In this document: positions 49,112 to 58,623 of the stretch, in pieces
Layout of the letters: every line of letters begins with the position of its first letter
Numbering within the stretch: position 1 is the first letter of the stretch
DNA from: DATBVX01 sp963696675
GTDB taxonomy: Bacteria > Pseudomonadota > Gammaproteobacteria > Steroidobacterales > Steroidobacteraceae
DNA length: 64,000 nucleotides
Reading direction: 5' to 3'
Assembly (NCBI GenBank): GCA_963696675.1
Contig: CAVOLM010000038.1
Location: 24,256-88,255 of the forward strand
Position numbers and translations under genes: made by a program
The notes under the pieces: generated by a model
Databases searched by the model: none
What the model saw: only the letters and a program-made list of their open reading frames with translations
Told to the model about the DNA's origin: nothing

Positions 49112-49349
49112 GGCTCCTCTGAGCGGATCGTAGCGAAGCGCGGCGGGCAGCCATTAATGGCTGTTACAGCCTGCACGCGCATGTCTTGAATTGCCACCCG
49201 CGCAGCACGAACCGCCCGGCAAGCCCCCGTTCGTGCCCCCGGCGTGCACTTCGTGCGTTCCCGCGTGCCGATGAGACCATAGACTTTGCGATGACCTGCA
49301 CCAAGTCCCTATGCTTCACTCCGCAACTGCAAACCGCGAGGTGTCTTTC
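49112..49349. promoter_or_regulatory. divergent promoter region with LytTR-like direct repeats
   Basis: 238 bases between the efflux operon and the histidine kinase gene. GTTCGTGC (49229-49236) and CTTCGTGC (49249-49256) form an 8-base direct repeat separated by exactly 12 bases, the spacing used by LytTR regulators such as AgrA. An inverted copy GCACGAAC lies at 49205-49212. Because a LytTR response regulator is encoded 1.2 kb away in the same locus, this is a candidate binding site. Confidence 0.5.
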
Positions 49350-50565
49350 GTGGATGCGACGAACCCACCGTCGCCGAGTTCCGTGCCCAGGAACGGCCCA
49401 CCAACGGCCGAGCCTCTGGCATTTCGCCGGGTCGACCTGTTGCTGATCTTTGCCTTCTGGACGTTGATTGCACTCCTCACTGCCGCCAATGCACTGCTCG
49501 ACCCACGCGGTCGCAGTCCCTCTGACCGTCTTTGCCGCCGCGCCATTTGCGCTGGCCTTCACTTCTTCCTATCTCTGGGCGCTGCTCACGCCGCTCATTT
49601 TCTGGATGGTCAGCCGCTTCACGCTGGAACGGGGCAACTGGGTTTCGCGGCTGCTGCTGTTCTTCGTCGTCGGAATCGTCGTGGCGATCTTCGTGGACAT
49701 CAGCGTCGGCTGGCTGCGGGTGAATGTTTTTCACATCCTGCCGCGCCGGCCGACGACCGATGTGGCGCCGCTCGCCCGCGTTACCCGCTTCTGGTTCGTC
49801 AATGAATTCCTGGTGTACATCGCGGTCGTCGCAGCGGGGTTTGCGCGCGACTATTTCCTGCGCTATCGGGCGCGCCGGGAAGAGACCATTCGCCTGCAGG
49901 CCCACGCGGCGCAACTCCAGGCGCAGCTGTCGGATGCGCGGCTTGCGGCGCTTCGCACCCAGCTCGATCCTCACTTCCTGTTCAATACGCTGCACGCGGT
50001 ATCCGCGCTGGTGGAGCACGATCCGCGCGGAGTACGCCGCATGATCGCGCGTTTGAGCGAGTTGCTGCGCAATACGCTCGAGGGTGCGGATGAACCCGAG
50101 ATCCCGCTGGACCAGGAGCTGGCGCTCCTGAAGCGCTACCTCGAAATCATGGAAATCCGCTTTCGCGGGCGGCTCGAGGTCGACATCCAGGTGGATGCCG
50201 AAGTGGGCAATGCGCTGGTACCAAACCTCATCCTGCAACCCTTGGCGGAAAACGCGATCAAGCATGGCGTCAGCAAGATCGACGGCACGGGTCGAATCGA
50301 GATTCGCGTCTTGCGTCAGGATGATCGGCTGATCCTGCGCGTGCGCGACAATGGTCCCGGCCTCATCGGGCAATCGGCCAGCGAAGGGCTCGGATTGCGC
50401 AACACGCGCGAGCGCCTGCAGCAGCTCTACGGAGCGGAACAGAGCGCGACTTTGCATGAAGCCGAAGGCGGCGGCGTGCTCGCGGAAGTCATCATCCCGT
50501 TCCATACCCGCGCGGATCTGCAGGGCACGCCGGCTGCCGCGCGCGCTGGAGGCTATGGTCGGTGA
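49350..50565 (+). CDS. LytS/YehU-family sensor histidine kinase, frameshifted near N-terminus
   Basis: Membrane sensor with four predicted TMs: VDLLLIFAFWTLIALLTAA, break near 49510, then VFAAAPFALAFTSSYLWALL, LLLFFVVGIVVAIFVDISV and FWFVNEFLVYIAVVAAGFA. Linker helix RREETIRLQAHAAQLQAQLSDA leads to the His_kinase domain LRTQLDPHFLFNTLHAVSAL with the phospho-accepting His, and HATPase_c motifs LQPLAENAIKHGVSK (N box), VRDNGPGLIG and GLGLRNTRERL. The start GTG at 49350 has GAGG upstream; an ATG at 49311 is an alternative. Stop overlaps the regulator start (GTGA). Confidence 0.87.
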
Positions 50566-51362
50566 GCGAGCGCAGACCACTCAGGGTTGTCATTGCCGAC
50601 GATGAGATGCTGGCTCGCCAGCGGCTGCAGGACCTGCTGTCGCGCGAGAATGCCGTCGAGATCGTCGGCCAGATCGACAACGGTGAAGCCGCCGTTGCGG
50701 CGATCGAAGCACTCAAGCCAGACCTGGTATTCCTCGATGTGCAGATGCCGGGCAAGACGGGGGTCGAGGTGGCGCGCACGGTTGGCCTGGACAAGATGCC
50801 CGCCACGATCTTTGTGACCGCCTACGATCATTACGCGCTCAAGGCTTTCGATCTCGCGGCGGTCGATTATCTGGTCAAGCCCTTTGATGACGAGCGCTTC
50901 GAACAGGCCTTCAGGCGCGCACGACGCATGATCGAACTGCAGGAAGTGGGTCGCCTTTCCGAGCACTTGCTGGCGCTCCTGCAGGGCACGCAACGCGAGG
51001 CCGCACCGGGCTCAGCGACCTCGAACTACCTGCAGCGCATCCCGGTCGAGTCACGCGGCCAGGTGCGCGTCGTCGCCGTGGAGCAGATCGAATACATCAC
51101 CGCGAGCGGCCCGTACGCGGAGTTGCATGTTGGAGAGAAGACCTACGTCATCCGCGAGCGCATGCAGAGTCTCGAGGAGCAACTGGACCCCGCGCGGTTC
51201 TTTCGCATCCACAGGTCATCGATCATCCGGCTCGACCAGGTCGACACACTGCTGCGCGACCCCGGCGGCGACTATGCAGTGCGGCTCAAGTCGGGCATAA
51301 AACTCGACGTCAGCCGCAACCGCGTCGAGCAGCTCGAGAAGTGGATGGGCCTCCAGACCTGA
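50562..51362 (+). CDS. LytTR-family response regulator
   Basis: 266 aa, intact. Receiver domain: VVIADDEMLARQRLQDLL (acidic pocket), LVFLDVQMPGKTG with the phospho-Asp, FVTAYDHYALKAF and YLVKPFDDERF with the conserved Lys. C-terminal LytTR DNA-binding domain: IPVESRGQVRVVAVEQIEYI, YAELHVGEKTYVIRERMQSL, FFRIHRSSIIRLDQV. GTG start overlaps the kinase stop, so the two are translationally coupled. Expected to act on direct repeats, of which a candidate pair lies in the region upstream of the kinase gene; the facing efflux operon is the obvious target. Confidence 0.93.
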   Translation: MSERRPLRVVIADDEMLARQRLQDLLSRENAVEIVGQIDNGEAAVAAIEALKPDLVFLDVQMPGKTGVEVARTVGLDKMPATIFVTAYDHYALKAFDLAAVDYLVKPFDDERFEQAFRRARRMIELQEVGRLSEHLLALLQGTQREAAPGSATSNYLQRIPVESRGQVRVVAVEQIEYITASGPYAELHVGEKTYVIRERMQSLEEQLDPARFFRIHRSSIIRLDQVDTLLRDPGGDYAVRLKSGIKLDVSRNRVEQLEKWMGLQT

Positions 51363-51489
51363 CGGGATCACGCATCGAGGCAGTCTCCTCTTGCCTTGTA
51401 AATAATCCACAGAACTCTGCTTGCGCGCCGGTGCCTGAATCCAGTGAGTCTGTTGGTGCGCTCACCAACCTTGCCAAGGAGCGGCGACT

Positions 51490-52873
51490 TTGAATTCCGA
51501 ACCGGGACGGTTCTTCTCGCGCGTCTTCGCTTCGCTATTATCCGTCCTCGCCATGGCTGGCCTTGCAGGCTGCGGCGGCGAGGCGCAGCTTCAGGTTGCT
51601 GACGGTACAGGCCCGAATCCCGAAGCTGCCGTCGCCCGAAGAATCACTGATTCCCACGATCCAGGTCGCACCGGCCAAGGGCTGGGCGGCGGGTGACAAA
51701 CCCGCATCCGCCGATGGAACCGCGGTCGCGGCATTTGCCGACAAGCTCGATCACCCGCGCTGGCTCTACGTGCTGCCCAATGGCGATGTGCTGGTCGCAG
51801 AGACCAACGCCCCGCAGCGACCTGAGGACAACAAGGGCATAAAGGCCTATTTCAAGAAGCGCGCTGTCGCCAAGGCCGGCGCCGCACCGCCGAGCGCCAA
51901 TCGGATCACGCTGCTTCGCGATGCGAATGGCGACGGCGTCGCCGAGCAGCGTTCGGTATTCCTGTCGGGCCTGAACTCTCCGTTCGGCATGGCGCTGGTC
52001 GGCAATGATTTCTACGTCGCCAATACGGATGCGCTGGTGCGCTTCCCCTACTCGCCCGGGCAGACGCAGATCACGCGCCGCGGCAACCAAGGTGACAGAT
52101 CTGCCCGGCGGCCCGCTCAATCATCATTGGACCAAGAACGTCATCGCGAGCCCGGATGGCAGCAAGCTCTACGTCACCGTCGGCTCGAACAGCAACGTCG
52201 CGGAAAACGGCATGGACAAGGAGCAAGAGCGCGCGGCGATCTGGGAAGTCGACCCGCAATCGGGCACGCACCGCGATCTTTGCCTCCGGTCTGCGCAATC
52301 CGAATGGCATGGCCTGGGAGCCCGCAAGTGGCAGCTTGTGGACTGCCGTCAACGAGCGCGACGAGATCGGCAGCGACCTGGTGCCCGACTACATGACCTC
52401 GGTGCGTGATGGCGGCTTCTACGGCTGGCCCTACAGCTACTACGGCAACCACGTCGACGAGCGCGTCAAGCCGCAGAATCCGGACCTGGTCGCGCAGTGC
52501 CCTCAAGCCCGACTATGCGGTGGGCCCACACACCGCCTCACTGGGGCTTGCGGCCTCGCGCAACGCGAAGCTCCCGGCGCGCTTCGAGCATGGAATGTTC
52601 GTCGGGCAGCACGGCTCGTGGAACCGCAAACCGCTGAGCGGCTACAAGGTGATCTTCGTGCCCTTCAGCAACGGCGCGCCATCGGGACAACCGATCGATG
52701 TATTGACTGGCTTTGTCGATGCCGACGGCAATGCGCATGGGCGCCCGGTCGGCGTCGCGATCGACAAGCAGGGCGGGCTGCTCGTGGCCGATGATGTCGG
52801 CAACGTGATCTGGCGCGTCACCGCTGCATCAGGGGAGCGACAGGCTGCAGCGTCAGCGCCGAATCAGGACTGA
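51490..52873 (+). CDS. PQQ-dependent sorbosone/glucose dehydrogenase-like lipoprotein, frameshifted
   Basis: TTG start with AAGGAG nine bases upstream. Lipoprotein signal RVFASLLSVLAMAGLAGC. After a break near 51630: ADKLDHPRWLYVLPNGDVLVAET, NRITLLRDANGDGVAEQRSV, NSPFGMALVGNDFYVANTDA; a break near 52085: LPGGPLNHHWTKNVIASPDG; a break near 52275: FASGLRNPNGMAWEP, DGGFYGWPYSYYG; a break near 52500: ALGLAASRNAKLPARF-like LGLAASRNAKLP, GMFVGQHGSWNRKPLSGYKV. This is the six-bladed GDH/sorbosone dehydrogenase propeller, PQQ-dependent and lipid-anchored. About 460 aa. Sugar substrate unknown. Confidence 0.87.
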
Positions 52874-52883
52874 GTAGCGGCAA

Positions 52884-53578
52884 TCACCACGGATATTCGC
52901 TGCCATCGTGGTGGAAGAACTTACCGCTGTCCGCGGGCGCGAGCTTGTCGATCACGCGCCGCATGTTCGTCACACTCTTTTCGGGCGTGATGTTCGCGTT
53001 TGGGCCACCCATGTCGGTCTTCACCCAGCCCGGATTGAGCACGACGCAGATGATCCCGTCGCGCTTGAGATCGACAGCGAGGCTGCGCATCACCATGTTG
53101 ACCGCGGCCTTGGAGGTGCGATAGGCGATCCAGCCACCTGAAGTATTGTCCGCAAGTGAGCCCATGCCGCTCGTGATCGTCACGATAGTCTTGCGTTCAC
53201 TGCGGCGCAGGTTATCGATGAATGCCTCGGTCACTCGCATCGGCCCCATCGTGTTGACATCGAGAACCTCTGCCCAGGAGTCGTAGTCCATGTCGCCGAT
53301 TCGCTGGCCCGACTTGCCCATGATGCCGGCGCTGTTGATGAGCACATCGATCGAGCGGTCGCCGAGACGTTGAGCAGCACTCGCGATGCTCTGCGCGTCG
53401 CTGACATCCATCGCGAACACATCGACGCGCCCTTCCGAGCCCGCGCGATAGCCTGAAGTTGATTCGCGGCGGCAGGGTCGCGGCACGCTGCGAGTACGTG
53501 CCAACCGTTCGCCGCGTATTGGCGCACGAACTCGAGTCCAATGCCCCGACTCGCGCTGGTGATGAGAACCGAGTGCAC
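52884..53578 (-). CDS. short-chain dehydrogenase, C-factor-like, frameshifted
   Basis: MHSVLITSASRGIGLEFVRQYA carries a slightly unusual NAD(P) motif (TSASRGIG). One frame change near 53440; then SEGRVDVFAMDVSDAQSI, DVLINSAGIMG (NSAG), VTITSGMGSLADN (catalytic Ser) and YRTSKAAVNMV (Tyr-x3-Lys), ICVVLNPGWVKTDMGGPNA. About 231 aa. Closest to the CsgA/C-factor and sniffer-like SDRs that act on small carbonyls. It has no clear operon partner; a 53-residue membrane-protein gene lies 31 bases upstream on the same strand. Confidence 0.85.
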
Positions 53579-53608
53579 CGCAATTACCTCCCCGATCGCT
53601 GGAACCAG

Positions 53609-53770
53609 TCAGCCCAGGTTCGCGTCGAACCACCGATACCCGTAGTAGAGCCCGATTCCGCCGCCGATCGCGCTCAGGACTACTGCCATCCACAATGCAA
53701 CATGCGCGCCAAGCCACCACCCAAGCCACCCGGCCAGGAATGCGCACAGCCAGCCGATGATGGTTCGCAT
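53609..53770 (-). CDS. small two-helix membrane protein (53 aa)
   Basis: MRTIIGWLCAFLAGWLGWWLG then AHVALWMAVVLSAIGGGIGL and YYGYRWFDANLG, i.e. two glycine-rich hydrophobic helices with a short turn and a polar end. Same strand as the following SDR gene (31 bases apart). Length, helix pattern and position support a real gene; I do not recognise a family, although the Gly-rich spacing is typical of small integral proteins that dimerise. Confidence 0.6.
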   Translation of the reverse strand: MRTIIGWLCAFLAGWLGWWLGAHVALWMAVVLSAIGGGIGLYYGYRWFDANLG

Positions 53771-53844
53771 CTAAGCTGAATTTCCGGGGTGTGTCCTGAA
53801 ACGTGATTCTGCGCGCGGCGCTTTGCAAGCGCTATCCTTGGCAT

Positions 53845-54339
53845 ATGAGCTACGAGCTGATTCCCGCTCGCATCGCGGACGCCCGACGGATCGTAGCGAT
53901 GTCACGCGAGCTGATCGAAGCGGGACTGAGTCCGTCCTGGCCCGAGGCACGAGTGGTCGCACACATTCGTCACCGCGAGAGCGTCGTGCTGATCGCGCGC
54001 ACCGGCTGGGAGATGGCAGGCTTTGCGATCATGCAGTTCGGCGAGCATGCGGCTCATCTCAACCTGCTGGCGGTGGCGCCGCGATATCAGCGTCGTGGGG
54101 TGGCACGGCAACTGATGACGTGGCTCGAGGAATCCGCCCTGACGGCAGGGACTTTCGGCATCGCTCTCGAGCTGCGCGCCGCCAACGCGTCGGGTCACGC
54201 CTTCTATACGGCGCTCGGGTATCGTGAAATCGAGCGTATTACCGGCTACTACGAGCGCACCGAGGACGCGATCCGCATGGCGCGTGACGTGCGGCCCGGT
54301 CATGTCTATTCTCAAGGAGCCACAACGTGCGCGCGCTGA
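53845..54339 (+). CDS. GNAT-family N-acetyltransferase, RimI-like
   Basis: 164 aa, intact, from MSYELIPARIADARRIVAMS. Core acetyl-CoA loop LNLLAVAPRYQRRGVARQLM (Q/R-x-x-G-x-A), then LELRAANASGHAFYTALGYREI and RITGYYERTEDAIRM, which is the RimI pattern with the C-terminal Tyr. Substrate may be a ribosomal or other protein N-terminus or an amine. The 3' end overlaps the start of the next gene by 13 bases. Confidence 0.87.
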   Translation: MSYELIPARIADARRIVAMSRELIEAGLSPSWPEARVVAHIRHRESVVLIARTGWEMAGFAIMQFGEHAAHLNLLAVAPRYQRRGVARQLMTWLEESALTAGTFGIALELRAANASGHAFYTALGYREIERITGYYERTEDAIRMARDVRPGHVYSQGATTCAR

Positions 54340-54836
54340 TTCGGCACCTGGCGTATGTCACGCTGGCTTGCGTTCCGATGTCCGGCACTCTCGCGGTGGA
54401 CGCGCCGGATTCATCGCGACAGATCGGTGACCTGGTCAAATCGGCACGCGAACAGATCAGCCTGATCCGCAACGAGCTCGCCCGGATCGATAGCAACCTC
54501 GGCAGCGCGGTCGCCGCGCCCAGATCCGGTGCCGGCGCGGCAGGCGGTTTTTCGAGCGGTCGCGCGAGCTACTCGGAATTGAAACGCTATGTCGGGACGC
54601 TGGCGGATATCGGCAATGACGTCGCCCGGCTTGCCTCGAAGTGCGTCGAGGAGGCACGTGAGGTCGCAGGCAAGTTTCGCTCGCAGACGAGCCGACTGCG
54701 CAGCAGCGTCAGCCAGCTCGAATCGGTCGACAGTTCCATGGCTCAGATGACGCTCACCCGGATGCAAAGCGATCTCGATGCAGCCGAGAAACAACTGCAG
54801 AGCGTCGCCGCCATGGGCGGCAGCTGCAGTAACTGA
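54327..54836 (+). CDS. exported coiled-coil protein, unknown
   Basis: 169 aa, intact. GTG start with AAGGAG seven bases upstream, inside the end of the GNAT gene. Signal-like MRALIRHLAYVTLACVPMSGTLA, then helical segments: RQIGDLVKSAREQISLIRNELARI, a Gly/Ser/Ala-rich linker, YSELKRYVGTLADIGNDVARLA, and a long coiled coil FRSQTSRLRSSVSQLESVDSS..LDAAEKQLQSVA. Two cysteines (SKCVEE, GSCSN). I do not recognise a family. Confidence 0.68.
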   Translation: MRALIRHLAYVTLACVPMSGTLAVDAPDSSRQIGDLVKSAREQISLIRNELARIDSNLGSAVAAPRSGAGAAGGFSSGRASYSELKRYVGTLADIGNDVARLASKCVEEAREVAGKFRSQTSRLRSSVSQLESVDSSMAQMTLTRMQSDLDAAEKQLQSVAAMGGSCSN

Positions 54837-54868
54837 CCGAGGGACGATGGGGAGGCCGGTTGCCTGCG

Positions 54869-55063
54869 CTAAGGCCGGCCGCCAAGCAGCCGGGCCGGAA
54901 GCAGGATGAGCGCACGCAGCAACTCGAAAACACCCTCGACGGCAATTCCGACCAGCCGAAACGGCAGCGACAGCAGCCACACAATCGGCCAGAGCACGAG
55001 CGCCAGCAGCGCAATCGGCCAGCAAAGCACCAGCAACACGAGCCAGAGCAGGAGTTTCATCAT
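54869..55063 (-). CDS. small hydrophobic membrane protein (64 aa)
   Basis: MMKLLLWLVLLVLCWPIALLALVLWPIVWLL.. is almost entirely hydrophobic, with probably one long or two short helices, followed by LPFRLVGIAVEGVFELLRALI and a basic end. GAGGTGAA precedes the double ATG. It occupies an otherwise empty gap between two plus-strand genes. Similar short Trp/Leu-rich proteins occur in Xanthomonadales; function unknown. Confidence 0.62.
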   Translation of the reverse strand: MMKLLLWLVLLVLCWPIALLALVLWPIVWLLSLPFRLVGIAVEGVFELLRALILLPARLLGGRP

Positions 55064-55140
55064 TTCACCTCAGCGCTAGCGTACCCTGCGCAACCGGCAA
55101 CGGAAAGGCGCCGCGCACGGTCGACGCAAGGAGAATCACC

Positions 55141-55587
55141 ATGATCATCGGTGCGCATTCGATCATCTACAGCACCAACGCCGAAGCGGATCGCGCGTTC
55201 CTGCGCGACGTGCTCAGGCTCAATCACGTAGACGTCGGAGACGGCTGGCTCATTTTCGGCCTGCCGCCCGCAGAAGTGGCGGTGCATCCGTCAAGCAACA
55301 ACGACGTGCACGAGTTCTACCTGATGTGTGATGACGTGCACGGGCTGGTGGCAGAAATGCAGCTGCACGGGATCTCCTGCGCCGCTGTCGAGGACCTGGG
55401 CTGGGGTGTGCGCACCCACGTCATGCTCCCCGGCGGCGGTCAGCTCGGTATCTATCAACCCAGGCATGCACGGCCGCGGGCGATGGGAGCGAAGAGCGCA
55501 TCGAGGCGAGTGCGCAAGCCTTCGGCCCACCGCGCCGGCAAACCAAAGGCAAAGAAGGCGCGCTCGGGTCGTGCCCGCAAGAAATAG
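55141..55587 (+). CDS. VOC (glyoxalase/bleomycin-resistance fold) protein with basic tail
   Basis: 148 aa, intact, strong RBS (AAGGAGAATCACC before ATG). VOC core: IIGAHSIIYSTNAEADRAFL, WLIFGLPPAEVAVHPSS, HEFYLMCDDVHGLVAEMQ, VMLPGGGQLGIYQPRH, with His and Glu positions that usually bind metal. After residue 112 a tail of about 35 residues is extremely Lys/Arg-rich (ASRRVRKPSAHRAGKPKAKK), reminiscent of histone-H1-like tails. The tail is not part of the VOC family and may bind nucleic acid or membranes. Confidence 0.83.
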   Translation: MIIGAHSIIYSTNAEADRAFLRDVLRLNHVDVGDGWLIFGLPPAEVAVHPSSNNDVHEFYLMCDDVHGLVAEMQLHGISCAAVEDLGWGVRTHVMLPGGGQLGIYQPRHARPRAMGAKSASRRVRKPSAHRAGKPKAKKARSGRARKK

Positions 55588-55595
55588 ATCGCGAG

Positions 55596-56234
55596 TCAAG
55601 CGCTGGGCGGCACAAAGTCGAGGCGCGTCGACTTGAACTGCGGCAGTTCTTCGCAACGCGCCGCCAGCGCGCGCAGCGCCGGATAGGAGCCCGGAGCGAA
55701 GGTGGCGGCCAGCGCCTGGTTGGCGAATGTGAAGCCGCAACTCACGACGATATCGGCCTGCGTCATGCGCTCACCCACGAGCCACGAACCGGCGCCTTTC
55801 CCGGCAGCGTGTCGTTCCAACTCCGCCCATGCCGCGTGCATCTGCGTGCGGCAACGCTCGACCCACGGCGGGTGACGCTTGTCAGCCGGACGGAAGGCCA
55901 GCTCATAGAGCTGTTCGCGGCCTTTGTCGCCTGCACCGTTGGCGATCGCGATCAAGCGCAACGCGCTGCGCCGGTCGCGGCCGGAAGGCGGCAGCAACGC
56001 ACGCTCAGGGCCGACCCGATCATCGAGATAGTCGAGAATCGCAGAGCTTTCCATCAGCGCTTCGCCGTCGTCGAGCACCAGTGTCGGCACCCGTCCCAGC
56101 GGGTTGTAGCGGCGGATCCGCTCGAAGTCCTTTCCCACCGACCAGTTGGCGTGCTCGAAAGGGATATCGAGCAGCTTCATGCTGATCGCCACGGGGCGCA
56201 CGAATGGCGAATCGAACATTCCGATCAGCATCAT
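55596..56234 (-). CDS. glutathione S-transferase family protein
   Basis: 212 aa, intact. Thioredoxin-like N-terminal domain MMLIGMFDSPFVRPVAISMK with Ser in the position of the catalytic residue, NPLGRVPTLVLDDGEALMESSAIL (cis-Pro and the ES glutathione-binding pair), then an all-helical C-terminal domain with SWLVGERMTQADIVVSCGFTF (the N-cap motif). Detoxification or reductive chemistry with glutathione. Convergent with the VOC gene, 8 bases apart; 20 bases downstream of the OsmC gene on the same strand. Confidence 0.88.
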   Translation of the reverse strand: MMLIGMFDSPFVRPVAISMKLLDIPFEHANWSVGKDFERIRRYNPLGRVPTLVLDDGEALMESSAILDYLDDRVGPERALLPPSGRDRRSALRLIAIANGAGDKGREQLYELAFRPADKRHPPWVERCRTQMHAAWAELERHAAGKGAGSWLVGERMTQADIVVSCGFTFANQALAATFAPGSYPALRALAARCEELPQFKSTRLDFVPPSA

Positions 56235-56254
56235 GGGTGCTCTCCGGGAGTCAT

Positions 56255-56716
56255 TCAGCGTGGCTCGATCGCGATGTCCGCTGTCACGGAGTTCGCGATG
56301 TAACAGGATTCGTGCGCGCGATGGTGCAGGTCGGCGAGCTGGTCGGCCGCAGGCGCATTGTCGGCCCAGGTGATGCGTGGTCGCAGGCGGACTCTCAACA
56401 TCGCAACGGCGCCCGAGGCATTTTTGCCGGTCTCGCCCACCGCTTCATCCTCGTAGCGGTCCACGACGAACCCCGCCTTGGCGGCGTAGAAGAGGAAAAA
56501 CAGCATGTGACACGAAGACAGTGAGGCAACGAATGCCTCTTCCGGATCGACCGCATCCTGCCGCGACAACGGCAGGGGCACGACACTCGGAGAGCTCGAC
56601 GCCGGCACCACGGTGCCACCATCGAAGCGCCATTGGTGGGCCCGCGAGTACTTGTTGTCCTTGAAGGTCACGCCGGCCGGGCGTTCCCAGACGACGGTCG
56701 CTGAATGCGCGCTCAT
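56255..56716 (-). CDS. OsmC-family peroxide-reducing protein
   Basis: 153 aa, intact. MSAHSATVVWERPAGVTFKDN, VPLPLSRQDAVDPEEAFVAS with the conserved Glu, LSSCHMLFFLFYAAKAGF with the first catalytic Cys, and HRAHESCYIANSVTADIAI with the second. OsmC/Ohr proteins reduce organic hydroperoxides through this Cys pair. Upstream of and possibly co-transcribed with the glutathione S-transferase gene, which fits oxidative-stress defence. Confidence 0.9.
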   Translation of the reverse strand: MSAHSATVVWERPAGVTFKDNKYSRAHQWRFDGGTVVPASSSPSVVPLPLSRQDAVDPEEAFVASLSSCHMLFFLFYAAKAGFVVDRYEDEAVGETGKNASGAVAMLRVRLRPRITWADNAPAADQLADLHHRAHESCYIANSVTADIAIEPR

Positions 56717-56814
56717 GCTTACCTCCTGCCCGCCTCTGGCGGGGGACGCGAGCCTAGCACGCAGCCACGCTGGCGTTCAGGCTGAATTAAGGCGCCGCGA
56801 GTAGACTTCGGCCC

Positions 56815-58623
56815 ATGAGGAGCCTTCGTGCAGCTGCTCTTTCTCTGGCCTTGATCTTCTCCGGTACCGGTCTCGCCCAGGAAGCGGATTACGTCCGCGG
56901 AAGCAGACCCGCCAAGTCGCGTCGCGCGAATAAGTTACATCCAGGGTCAGGTCTCCGTGCAGGCTGCCGATGCCGGGGCACCAGAAGAAGCCGTCCTCAA
57001 CCGCCCGCTCACTATCAATGATCGGCTCACGACAGACTCCGGATCCAGGGCCGAGCTCAGCGTGGGCACCGCTGCATTGCGCGTGGACGAGCTACAGCGA
57101 CCTCACCATCGACAACCTCGACCAGGACATCGCACAGATCGCCCTGAACTCGGGCACGCTCGGCATCCACATTCGGGAGCTGCGCGAAAGCGAGACATTC
57201 GAGATCGACACGCCAAACGCCACCGTGACGTTCCTGCGCCCTGGCGATTATCGGGTCGAAACCGATGCACAAGGTTCGACGGCTCTGATCGTGCGGTCGG
57301 GTGATGCCGAGCTTGACAACGGTCAATGGCCCAATCCGCCTGCGCGACGGACAGCGCGTGCGTCTTGCCGCGGGTGACCAATACGCCGACGTGCAGAATC
57401 TGACGATGCAGGATGCGTTCGATGAGTGGTGCATCGAGCGAGAGCGTGGCATCGCCGAAGCCGAGTCGACCCGGTACGTCTCGCGCGACGTCGTGGGGTA
57501 CGAGGATCTCGACACCTACGGCTCCTGGTACTCCGAGTCCGGTTACGGGGCTGTCTGGGCACCGACGGTCATCGTCGCCGGCTGGGCGCCTTATCGCTAC
57601 GGACGCTGGACCTGGATTTCGCCCTGGGGCTGGACGTGGGTCGATCATGCGCCCTGGGGGTTCGCACCCTACCACTACGGACGCTGGGCGTTCCTGCGCG
57701 AGCGGTGGTGCTGGGTGCCGGGCCCGCGCTTTCATCGGCCGGTCTGGGCGCCGGGCCTGGTGGCCTGGCAAAGAGGTCCGGGCCTTGGCAATCCAAACAC
57801 CCGGCCGGTGAGCTGGATCCCGCTCGGACCGCGTGACGTCTACGTGCCATCCAAGACGGTAAGTCCGCGTTACCTCAGGAACGTGAACGTCGCGAACACC
57901 ACGATCCCCAATAATGCGTATCTCACGAACATCGCCAAGAATCGCGTGCGCGACATTCGCTACGCGAATCGCGACGTCCTGGGTGCAGTAACGACGGTAC
58001 CGCGCACGGCATTCACTGCGCCGCGCCCGGGCCCGAAACCGGTGTGGACCGGGGACTTCAAAGACAATGCGCGTCTGCAGCGCGGACCGGATCGATCATC
58101 GCCAAGACCGCGGCCCGATCATGACAATGGCGCGTGGCGCGATCCGCGCTCTCAGTCCGGGCAAGCGACCAACACGGCACCGCCGACGGCATTGGCCCCC
58201 GTGAACAGCGGCCGGCGTGCTGGCGATGGACGAATGACCGTGCCACGTGAGCCAACGGACCGGCGGCAGATTCACAGCGACGTCAACTGGACGCGCATCG
58301 ATGGACAAAGTGCCTCGTTCGGGCGCCCCGCGGCGCAGCGTCCTGCCATCGAACCTCGTGGCGACAGGGCGATCAAGACCCTGACGCCACCACCGGTCGT
58401 CCGGGTTGCCCCGAACTCCTCGGCGGACCGTGCGAGCCCCTCGAGTAACCGTGACCGTGCCGTGTCTATGTCACAGCGGACCGAACCCTCGGGAGCGAGT
58501 CGCGGTAGCGGCGCCAGCAGCAACCGCGATCAAGGCAGGAGTGCGGGCTTTGCGAACCGAGCGGAATCCGCAGCGCCGCGCGGGCAGCTCAGCCGGCCGC
58601 AAGCAAACTTCAATCGCCCCTAG
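56815..58623 (+). CDS. DUF6600/FecR-like exported protein, frameshifted
   Basis: Signal MRSLRAAALSLALIFSGTGLA, break near 56910, then RISYIQGQVSVQAADAGAPE (FecR-type beta domain), breaks near 57090 and 57325, TPNATVTFLRPGDYRVETDA. The DUF6600 part follows: DTYGSWYSESGYGAVWAPTV, GWAPYRYGRWTWISPWGWTWV, WGFAPYHYGRWAFLRERWCW, with Trp/Tyr/Gly-rich repeats. The last 170 residues are disordered, rich in Arg, Ser, Pro and Asn. About 600 aa. Probably periplasmic or surface-associated; function unknown. Its stop overlaps the convergent gene's stop (CTAG). Confidence 0.78.

Noticed and set aside
49112..49204. sigma-70 promoter for the efflux operon
   Set aside because: Several TTG- and TA-rich hexamers can be picked in the gap, but none has a good pair with 16-18 base spacing that stands above chance.
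49477..50580. 367-residue minus-strand open frame
   Set aside because: Antisense of the histidine kinase gene, which has intact H, N and G boxes.
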